A stretch of 13,598 nt of DNA from an uncultured Clostridia bacterium (GTDB lineage Bacteria > Bacillota > Clostridia > Christensenellales > UBA1242). Position 1 is the first letter of the stretch, and each line of letters begins with the position of its first letter. The notes beneath the pieces were generated by a model. That model saw only the letters and a list, made by a program, of their open reading frames with translations, was not told the DNA's origin and searched no databases. The stretch lies in contig CANDFN010000020.1 of the NCBI GenBank assembly GCA_947384015.1, positions 1-13,598 of the forward strand, in the 5' to 3' direction. Of this stretch, positions 6,893 through 12,791 are shown piece by piece. Both the position numbers and the translations under genes were made by a program.

Positions 6893-7571
6893 ATAAATCA
6901 GAAAAACTTATTGGTTGGTTGGTTTTTTGTTTGTCACAAAAGTTTTCTAAAACATTAAACAATGGAATAAGTTTATCTTGCTCTACATTAAAACGAGCCA
7001 CCCTGCCATCAATGGAAGAACCATCGTCATAAACATTAAAAGCTTGTTGCAATTCTTCTTTAGATTTTAAGCAAAATGCTTGCATAACCTCTTTATGAGA
7101 AATTGCCATAGACAAATCGCAATAATAACTCTTTCCACCTATTGTAAACTCGCATAAAGTATGCAAGTCTTTCCTTCCATTTTTAAGCACAACTCTGCAA
7201 TTAATTATATTGCATTTTACATCTATTCCAAAGCGTGAAGGTCCGCTATTTTCATTTGCAATAAGGTAAGTTAAATAAGTAGCAAACTGCCTACACACAC
7301 CCATGCCTTCCAAAATACATTTTTTCAAGTTTAAACGTTGATGATAAACTTTCAATCTTTCATTTTTATCTTCTATATCTTTTACTACTTTAGCGGTTTC
7401 TCTATCATATTTAAGAGTATTAGCTAAAAAATAGAAAGCCTTACCAATATAATCTAGTGCATATTCTTCTCTAGAATTAGCCTGAACCATAGAAGTCTGC
7501 CCTATAAGTTCGCTATTAAGTTCCCCCATTTTCTCTAAAATTAAATATTCTTCAAATTCATTTGCATCCAT
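6891..7571 (-). CDS. Transglutaminase-like protein, probably cytoplasmic
   Basis: The 226-residue protein carries the papain-like transglutaminase core. GMGVCRQFATYLTYL (89-103) provides the nucleophile Cys93, His137 sits in DLHTLCEFTIGGKSYY and Asp152 in CDLSM, matching the family order Cys, then His before a G-K-x-Y-Y strand, then Asp. Members of this superfamily are mostly cysteine proteases or amidases, and true cross-linking enzymes are a minority. The N-terminal 85 residues are helical and charged, the C-terminal 70 unassigned. No signal peptide or membrane helix is visible, unusual among bacterial relatives, many of which are exported. It has a promoter with a consensus -35 and an SD (AAGGTGG). 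It lies next to smpB but is separately transcribed, so a link to ribosome rescue would be speculation. Substrate unknown. Confidence 0.82.
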   Translation of the reverse strand: MDANEFEEYLILEKMGELNSELIGQTSMVQANSREEYALDYIGKAFYFLANTLKYDRETAKVVKDIEDKNERLKVYHQRLNLKKCILEGMGVCRQFATYLTYLIANENSGPSRFGIDVKCNIINCRVVLKNGRKDLHTLCEFTIGGKSYYCDLSMAISHKEVMQAFCLKSKEELQQAFNVYDDGSSIDGRVARFNVEQDKLIPLFNVLENFCDKQKTNQPISFSDL

Positions 7572-7594
7572 AACCCACCTTCTTCCTTATTCGC

Positions 7595-7623
7595 ATAATA
7601 ACACGGCTTGCAAAATTTGTCAA
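7595..7623 (-). promoter_or_regulatory. Promoter of the transglutaminase-like gene
   Basis: On the minus strand a consensus TTGACA (7623-7618), a 17-base spacer and TATTAT (7600-7595) with a TGT extension form a strong sigma-A-type promoter. The leader would be about 20 bases and contain the SD. Confidence 0.75.
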
Positions 7624-7660
7624 TATCCAAAATTGTTTTTTAATTTTTATATTTACAAAC

Positions 7661-7691
7661 AAAAAAACGCCTTAAATATCAAAAGCGCTTT
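7661..7691 (-). terminator. Terminator of smpB
   Basis: On the minus strand AAAAAGCGCTTT pairs with AAGGCGTTTTTT, with two G-U pairs, around a loop of about seven bases and ends in a run of seven T. It starts directly after the smpB stop codon. Confidence 0.75.
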
Positions 7692-8126
7692 TTATTTTAA
7701 TTTTCTATCCAGTTCTCGCTGTTTTATGGTTTCTCGTTTGTCGTAAAGTTTTTTACCTTTTGCAACGGCTATTTCAACCTTTAAATTACTTCCGCTAAAA
7801 TATGCACGTGTTGGCACTAAAGTTAAATGTTCAATTTCTATTTTCTTTTTAATCTTTGCAATTTCTTCTGCATGTAAAAGCAGCTTTCTATCTCTCCTAG
7901 TTTTATCTGTGCCCCTACCAGCCTCAAACGAATTTGAATATTCTTTTATATAACTATTCCTTAAAAAGCATTCATTATTTTTTATATACGCATAACAATC
8001 GCTAATTGAAAAATGACCAAGACGAACAGCCTTGATTTCATCCCCTGTTAACACAATGCCTGCTTCATAAGTGTTTAGTATTGTATACTCAAACCTAGCA
8101 CGGCGGTTTTCCGCTACATTTTTCAT
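7692..8126 (-). CDS. smpB: SsrA-binding protein SmpB
   Basis: SmpB binds the tRNA-like part of tmRNA and is needed for trans-translation. The 144-residue product shows the family blocks in order: ENRRARFEY (6-14), TYEAGIVLTGDEIKA (19-33), a central ISDCYAYI strand, RDRKLLLHAEEI (78-89), LTLVPTRAYF (101-110) and VEIAVAKGKKLYDKRETIK (117-135). The protein ends nine residues after DKRETIK. E. coli SmpB carries about 17 there, and that basic tail reads the empty mRNA channel, so this tail is short. The stop is followed at once by a terminator. No SD precedes the ATG. A TATAAT box ends six bases upstream, suggesting a leaderless mRNA. The order secG-rnr-smpB is as in Bacillus, but ssrA is distant and each gene has its own promoter. 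Confidence 0.97.
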   Translation of the reverse strand: MKNVAENRRARFEYTILNTYEAGIVLTGDEIKAVRLGHFSISDCYAYIKNNECFLRNSYIKEYSNSFEAGRGTDKTRRDRKLLLHAEEIAKIKKKIEIEHLTLVPTRAYFSGSNLKVEIAVAKGKKLYDKRETIKQRELDRKLK

Positions 8127-8132
8127 ACTTAT

Positions 8133-8160
8133 ATTATATCAAAATTTTTTATATTTGCAA
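8133..8160 (-). promoter_or_regulatory. smpB promoter placing the RNA start at the ATG
   Basis: On the minus strand TTGCAA (8160-8155), 16 bases, then TATAAT (8138-8133) with a TGA extension. Six bases (ATAAGT) separate the -10 box from the ATG, so the expected first RNA base is the A of the start codon. Confidence 0.65.
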
Positions 8161-8256
8161 TCAAAACATAAAAAATATACTAGTTTTATTTTTTAAGTTT
8201 CTATTTTTTTTCTAACAAACAATTTTTTATTAACATAAATTTTATTATAAAGACAT

Positions 8257-8291
8257 AAAAAACGCAAAAGTTATTTTCTTTTGCGTTTTTT
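8257..8291 (-). terminator. Terminator overlapping the 3' end of rnr
   Basis: A perfect 14-base inverted repeat (8257-8270 with 8278-8291, CTTTTGCG core) has a seven-base loop. On the minus strand the upstream arm is made of the last codons of rnr, the TAA stop lies in the loop, and the downstream arm ends in TTTTTT. Confidence 0.88.
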
Positions 8292-10586
8292 GTTAGATGA
8301 TTTTGATTTTTTGCGGTTTTGCATATATGCTTTGGCTGTTGTTTTAAACTGTTTTTTGTTTTGCTTGGCTTTATTGGTTTTATTATTTTTATCTTTTTTA
8401 CCTTTATCTCCAACATTAATAACCTTTACAACATTTTTAGAAGCTTTATTCTTTTTATTTTGAGTATTTTTTCCATCTACTAAAAAGTCTTTAATAGTTC
8501 CGCCACCTGGCAAATCAAAATCTATCTGTCTTGCCTTTGTGTTTGCCGCAGCAACTATTACACGGATTTTATCGCCAATCTCGTATTTGTGAGATTTGCC
8601 CACCAAAGAAAGTTTTGTTTCGTCATACTCGTAAATATCAAACGGTAAACAATCAACTTTTAACAGTCCCTCTACTCCATTGTCTAATTCCACAAACAGT
8701 CCGTATTCCTGAACGCCAGAGATTGTAGCTTCAAACTCTTCACCCAAGAATTTAGACATATATAAGGCTTTTTTGTAATCGTCTACCTCGCGTTCCGCTT
8801 CGTCTGCATTCTTTTCTGCAACGCTTGAGGTATCACTAACCCTTTCTACAATAACTTTATATTTATCTTGCAAATCTCTAACAGGCACACCATTTAGGGC
8901 ATATTTTAAAATACGGTGAACCATTAAATCTGGATACCTTCTAATAGGGCTGGTAAAATGGCAATAATATGTGCTAGCCAAACCAAAGTGCCCCAAACAG
9001 GTTGGCGCATACCTAGCTTTCATCATAGTGCGCAAAGCTAAAACAGACAATGTTTTTTCTTTAGGTGTACCAATAATTTTTTCCATTATTTGTTGATAGG
9101 CAATAGGTTTATCTCCGTCTTGTTCTAAATTATTAGCAATCCCCATGGCTTTTAAAAGAACTGCAAGTTTTGTAACTTTTTCAGCGTCCGGTTTTTCGTG
9201 CACGCGATAAACTATTGGAAGTTTATGTTTATAGGCATATTCTGCAACAACCTCATTTGCCTTAAGCATTAAACTTTCTATAATTTCGTGCGGTTCATCT
9301 GGCATACGTTTACCAATGCTTACAATTTCGCCTTCTGCGTTTTCTAATATATATGGTTCTGGAAGGTTAAATCTAATTTCTCCACGCTTTGCCCTTTCGT
9401 CCTTTAATGCATTAGACAATTTTTGATATAGTAAAATATCTTCTACAACATCTTGATACTTTTCTCTTAGTAACTCGTCGCCTTCTAAAATTGCACCTAT
9501 TTCAGTGTAAGTCATACGGTGGCTACTTTTTATAATACTTTCAAACACTTCGGCTGATAAAAACTTTAAATTCTTATCAAACTGCATTACAACACTAACA
9601 GTAAGCCTATCTTCCCCCTCGTTAAGCGAGCAAATCCCGTTGGACAACTCTTTTGGTAGCATTGGTATAACTTGATTAGGGAAATATACACTCGTCCCCC
9701 TTTGTTTAGCCTCTTTATCTAACGCGCTACCTTCTGTAACATAATGAGTTACATCTGCAATATGCACATAAAAAGTATAGCCATCATCTTTCTTTTCCAC
9801 CGAAATTGCGTCATCAAAGTCTCGCGCATCTTCACCGTCAATTGTTATCGTTAAAAGCTCCGTAAAGTCTTTTCTCTTTTTAAACTTGCTTTTATTTACC
9901 TTTTGAGGAATATTAAGTGCTTCATTTATTGTGCTTTCTTCAAACTTATCGTGCAGTTTATGTTCCCTTATAATAGACAACTGCTCTACTTTAGGGGAAT
10001 TTGCTTGTCCAAGCACTTCTATTATTGACCCAGTTAAAACATCACTATCTGCAGCATACTCATCTAACCTAACCCAAACCTTTTCGTTATTTTTTGCATT
10101 TAGGGCATTACCTTTATAAATGCGGATTTGTGGCAATTTTTCATTATCTGGCAAAACTACATTTTTGCTTTTGCCAACAATATAAGTTCCTACCACATGA
10201 GTAGTGTTACGTTTTAGCACCTTAACAACTTTACCCTCAATATTTTCTGGCGACTTCATATCTGTAATTTCTACAATACAATCATCTCCGTCAAAAGCCC
10301 CATTAATTTGAAATGCTGGTATAAAAAAGTCATTAAATCCGTCAACTTGTGCAAACCCATAGCCTTTTTTATTTAATGTTATTTTAGCTTTAAAAAAACC
10401 TCTATCAGCGCAGATAGATATTCTACCACTATCGTCTAAAAACAACTTACCATTATCAATTAAACTAAGAGTAACTTCTTTAATGTTTTCTACTGATTGA
10501 TTTGTAAGTTTGTTTAATTCGCTTGCAAGTTCATCTAAATTTAAATAGATAAGCTTGTTCTTTCGCATTAAATCTATATATTCCAT
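8271..10586 (-). CDS. rnr: Ribonuclease R
   Basis: RNase R is a processive 3'-to-5' exoribonuclease that unwinds structured RNA and clears non-stop mRNA during trans-translation. The 771 residues show the expected order: an N-terminal winged-helix-like region (1-60), cold-shock OB domains (about 62-200), the RNB domain (about 240-560) and an S1 domain (about 615-692) with the GVQEYGLFVEL signature. A Lys-rich tail follows (704-771), which in E. coli is the region linked to SmpB-tmRNA. Catalytic acids are visible in DGEDARDFDDAIS (250-262; Asp253, Asp256, Asp258, Asp259), and SPIRRYPDLMVHR (546-558) is the RNase II/R signature. The ATG at 10586 lacks an SD; Met7 at 10568 also lacks one. An in-frame stop four codons upstream rules out a longer protein. 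It lies between secG and smpB, each separated by a terminator. Confidence 0.97.
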   Translation of the reverse strand: MEYIDLMRKNKLIYLNLDELASELNKLTNQSVENIKEVTLSLIDNGKLFLDDSGRISICADRGFFKAKITLNKKGYGFAQVDGFNDFFIPAFQINGAFDGDDCIVEITDMKSPENIEGKVVKVLKRNTTHVVGTYIVGKSKNVVLPDNEKLPQIRIYKGNALNAKNNEKVWVRLDEYAADSDVLTGSIIEVLGQANSPKVEQLSIIREHKLHDKFEESTINEALNIPQKVNKSKFKKRKDFTELLTITIDGEDARDFDDAISVEKKDDGYTFYVHIADVTHYVTEGSALDKEAKQRGTSVYFPNQVIPMLPKELSNGICSLNEGEDRLTVSVVMQFDKNLKFLSAEVFESIIKSSHRMTYTEIGAILEGDELLREKYQDVVEDILLYQKLSNALKDERAKRGEIRFNLPEPYILENAEGEIVSIGKRMPDEPHEIIESLMLKANEVVAEYAYKHKLPIVYRVHEKPDAEKVTKLAVLLKAMGIANNLEQDGDKPIAYQQIMEKIIGTPKEKTLSVLALRTMMKARYAPTCLGHFGLASTYYCHFTSPIRRYPDLMVHRILKYALNGVPVRDLQDKYKVIVERVSDTSSVAEKNADEAEREVDDYKKALYMSKFLGEEFEATISGVQEYGLFVELDNGVEGLLKVDCLPFDIYEYDETKLSLVGKSHKYEIGDKIRVIVAAANTKARQIDFDLPGGGTIKDFLVDGKNTQNKKNKASKNVVKVINVGDKGKKDKNNKTNKAKQNKKQFKTTAKAYMQNRKKSKSSNKKRKRK

Positions 10587-10592
10587 ACTTCT

Positions 10593-10601
10593 ATTTTAAC
10601 A
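10593..10601 (-). promoter_or_regulatory. Candidate rnr promoter, -10 box six bases before the ATG
   Basis: TGT-TAAAAT on the minus strand is an extended -10 box followed by AGAAGT and then the ATG, the same geometry as at smpB. The -35 at 17 bases is weak (TTTATT). Confidence 0.5.
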
Positions 10602-10650
10602 AATTTTTATAATTTAATAAAGAAATTTTATATACATTTTAATTTAAAAC

Positions 10651-10676
10651 AAAAAAAGTGGTATTAAACCACCTTA
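10651..10676 (-). terminator. Terminator overlapping the 3' end of secG
   Basis: On the minus strand AAGGTGGT pairs with ACCACTTT (one G-U) around the loop TTAAT, followed by a run of T. The last secG codons form the upstream arm and the TAA stop is in the loop. Confidence 0.85.
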
Positions 10677-10960
10677 ATTAAAATGAAATAAACTATTGTA
10701 AATAATGCAATTATGCCAAGGCAAATGTAAATTAAACGGGTTATTCTACCTTCCCTTGAACCAGATTTGTTTTGTGCATAATAACTATCTTTGTTACCCA
10801 TTATTACATTGTTGGTTTCATTTCCACCAGAAATTTGCATAAACACAAGCACAACTAACACAAGACAAAGTAAGGCAATTAAAACCAAACATACACGTGC
10901 TATTATTGGAAAACTGGTGCTCATCCAATTTGGGATTGTATCTGCTAAAAATAAATTCAT
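10664..10960 (-). CDS. secG: Protein-export membrane protein SecG
   Basis: SecG is the small accessory subunit of the SecYEG translocon. The 98-residue product has two membrane helices (about 18-42 and 76-96) joined by a polar loop. The end of helix one reads LVVLVFMQISGG, the family's typical L-V-x-L-x-Q-x-G-x-G region, and SREGRITRLIYI leads into helix two. The loop is poor in glycine (Asn/Ser/Lys instead), which is a divergence from common forms. The start is set by a strong SD, GGAGG, four bases before the ATG. Its place just upstream of rnr and smpB matches the Bacillus secG-rnr-smpB order and strengthens the call. It has its own promoter, and its terminator overlaps the gene's last codons. 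Confidence 0.9.
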   Translation of the reverse strand: MNLFLADTIPNWMSTSFPIIARVCLVLIALLCLVLVVLVFMQISGGNETNNVIMGNKDSYYAQNKSGSREGRITRLIYICLGIIALFTIVYFILIKVV

Positions 10961-10979
10961 TGTTCCTCCAAACCTAAAA

Positions 10980-11008
10980 ATTATATCATAAAACTAATGT
11001 ATTATCAA
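10980..11008 (-). promoter_or_regulatory. secG promoter (TTGATA, 17 bases, TATAAT)
   Basis: On the minus strand TTGATA (11008-11003) and TATAAT (10985-10980) are 17 bases apart, with TGA before the -10 box. The -35 box starts two bases after the stop codon of the 73-residue gene. Transcription would begin near 10973, a leader of roughly a dozen bases holding the SD. Confidence 0.8.
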
Positions 11009-11009
11009 C

Positions 11010-11231
11010 TTATTTTCTTAAATATGTTAATAAAATTAACACCGCCATAATTAGTATTCCAACAATTAAAAAGGATATTTTTTTATAACGCTTTTTATCG
11101 TTATCATAAGAATTAAAGAATTTTATTATAAACATAAAGGTTAATCCAAGCAACACAACCCAAATGGCTGCAAACACAAATGGATTTATACGTTGAATAA
11201 AGTTAACAAATTGATAATACAAAGATTTCAT
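11010..11231 (-). CDS. Small two-helix membrane protein of unknown function (73 residues)
   Basis: I do not recognise this protein. It has two hydrophobic segments (about 17-38 and 52-70) joined by a short charged loop, NSYDNDKKRYKK. By the positive-inside rule this loop faces the cytoplasm, putting both ends outside. A consensus promoter and the SD AAGGTGA, spaced normally before the ATG, strongly support that it is a real, well-expressed gene despite its size. It sits between gpmI and secG, a place where Firmicutes often have eno. No terminator follows, so its RNA may read through into secG. A link to membrane protein export is possible from position and topology only. Confidence 0.78.
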   Translation of the reverse strand: MKSLYYQFVNFIQRINPFVFAAIWVVLLGLTFMFIIKFFNSYDNDKKRYKKISFLIVGILIMAVLILLTYLRK

Positions 11232-11247
11232 AACTCACCTTGATGTC

Positions 11248-11276
11248 ATTATATCATAACCCTAAACTTATGTCAA
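11248..11276 (-). promoter_or_regulatory. Consensus sigma-A promoter of the 73-residue gene
   Basis: On the minus strand TTGACA (11276-11271), exactly 17 bases, then TATAAT (11253-11248), plus a TGA extension: both hexamers are perfect. The leader would be about ten bases, just long enough for the SD. It lies in the 75-base gap after gpmI. Confidence 0.9.
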
Positions 11277-11280
11277 GTTT
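11264..11280. repeat. Inverted repeat over the -35 box
   Basis: AAACTT (11264-11269) and AAGTTT (11275-11280) are exact reverse complements around a five-base spacer. The dyad covers the -35 hexamer of the consensus promoter, a position where a dimeric repressor would block RNA polymerase. It could also be chance in AT-rich DNA. Confidence 0.35.
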
Positions 11281-11306
11281 GATTAATTAAATGTGTTATA
11301 ATTTTA

Positions 11307-12791
11307 TTATTTTTTTACTATTAAGCTTTTGCCTTCAAAATATTTGTAAGGCTTAATTTCCATCATGTCTAAAATTGTTGGCGATATATCGCACAAGCCA
11401 CCAAATCTTTTTAATTGATATTGATGCGTATTATCTAACACAACACAAAACACCCTGTTTAATGTATGCGCCATATGTGGAAGTCCGTCTTTTGTGCGCA
11501 TGGTTTCTGCATTTCCATGGTCTGCTGTAAGCAGAATTATATAGCCCAACTTTTTTGCATGATTAACTACTTTTTTCACACATTTATCTAAATACTCCAA
11601 AGCCTCTACCGTTGCCTGATAATTACCGGTGTGCCCAAGCATATCTGGGTTAGAAAAGTTTACAACAATGTTATCATAATTTTCATCAGTTGCTTTTATA
11701 ACTTCATTTACTATTTCGTTTGCACGCATTTTAGGCGTAGTTGCAAAGTCTATTACCTTATGGCTTATGATATGTTTTCTATCTTCATTAGGGAAAGGTT
11801 CTTCCCTGCCGCCATTTAAAAAGTAGGTTACATGAGCATATTTTGTGCTTTCGCTTATTTTTATTTGTTTTAATCCCAAATTAGATAAATATTCGCTTAA
11901 AGTGTGATTAACTTTTGGTGCAGGATATAAAACTTTAGATTTTACAACACCCACACTAGACATTGTTACCAACTGGCATTTTAGCCTTTCTTTACACATT
12001 TTCGCCATTTGACGCACTCTATCTTCTCTAAAATTGAACAAAAATAAAACATCTTTGTTTGTTAATTTTAAATCTTCTTTTGTTTTTATATGTGTAGGTA
12101 TTACAAATTGGTCATTATTGCCAGCCCTGTGTTGAGTTTTTAGATAGTTTTCTATCTCTTTTAATTCTGTAGCCTTATCTGCTTTAAACATTGCATTAAA
12201 AGCTATTTCTGTGCGGTCTAGATTATCTTCCCTATCCATTGCGTAACCGCGTCCACCAATGCTGGCAATTTCACAATTTTGGTATTTTTTTATTTTGTTT
12301 TTTACTTGTTTTATATATTTTAAACTATCGTAAGGAGAAGTATCTCTTCCATCTGTATAAAGATGTAAAAAGATATGCTTTGTAGTTGGCGATAACAAAT
12401 CTATAATCTCGTATGCATGATTTATATTGCTATGCACATTCATATCGCTCATCATACCGCACAAATGCAGGCATCCACCAGATTTTTGCAATGTATTCTT
12501 TACCTCTTGCAAAACTTTATTATTTCTAAACTCTCCAGTTTTAACATCATCATGAATTTGTTTTACAGTAGACTTAATAATTCTACCTGCGCCAATAGTG
12601 GTATGCCCAACTTCACTTCCTCCCAATTCTCCTTTAAAAATACCAACAGCTTCTCCGTCTGTTTTTATTAAAGCATGAGAGCCTGCTTTTAAACCCTTTA
12701 AAAAAGGTGTGTTTGCATTGGCAACCGCATTATATTCGTTTTCTTCTCCTTCACCATATCCGTCTAATATTATTAATAAACTTTTTTTCAT
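11307..12791 (-). CDS. gpmI: 2,3-bisphosphoglycerate-independent phosphoglycerate mutase
   Basis: This cytoplasmic, metal-dependent enzyme interconverts 3- and 2-phosphoglycerate in glycolysis through a phosphoserine intermediate. The 494 residues (family about 510) start with LLIILDGYGEG, where Asp10 is a metal ligand. The nucleophile Ser59 lies in LGGSEVGHTTIGAGR, against the more common GNSEVGHxNIGAGR. Next come SDMNVHSNINH (115-125), YTDGRDTSP (145-153), IGGRGYAMDREDN (178-190), KYAHVTYFLNGG (317-328) and PFPNEDR (332-338). The second metal cluster is complete: Asp383 and His387 in NPDMLGHTG, Asp424 and His425 in TADHGN, and His442 in MAHT. The ATG overlaps the tpiA stop (ATGA) and has a GGGGAGA SD, so translation is coupled. 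It ends the pgk-tpiA-gpmI unit. No obvious terminator follows, and eno is absent. Confidence 0.97.
   Translation of the reverse strand: MKKSLLIILDGYGEGEENEYNAVANANTPFLKGLKAGSHALIKTDGEAVGIFKGELGGSEVGHTTIGAGRIIKSTVKQIHDDVKTGEFRNNKVLQEVKNTLQKSGGCLHLCGMMSDMNVHSNINHAYEIIDLLSPTTKHIFLHLYTDGRDTSPYDSLKYIKQVKNKIKKYQNCEIASIGGRGYAMDREDNLDRTEIAFNAMFKADKATELKEIENYLKTQHRAGNNDQFVIPTHIKTKEDLKLTNKDVLFLFNFREDRVRQMAKMCKERLKCQLVTMSSVGVVKSKVLYPAPKVNHTLSEYLSNLGLKQIKISESTKYAHVTYFLNGGREEPFPNEDRKHIISHKVIDFATTPKMRANEIVNEVIKATDENYDNIVVNFSNPDMLGHTGNYQATVEALEYLDKCVKKVVNHAKKLGYIILLTADHGNAETMRTKDGLPHMAHTLNRVFCVVLDNTHQYQLKRFGGLCDISPTILDMMEIKPYKYFEGKSLIVKK

Noticed and set aside
8201..8416. 71-codon minus-strand Lys-rich ORF
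   Set aside because: It is a frame-shifted reading of the Lys-rich rnr tail and runs across the rnr terminator.
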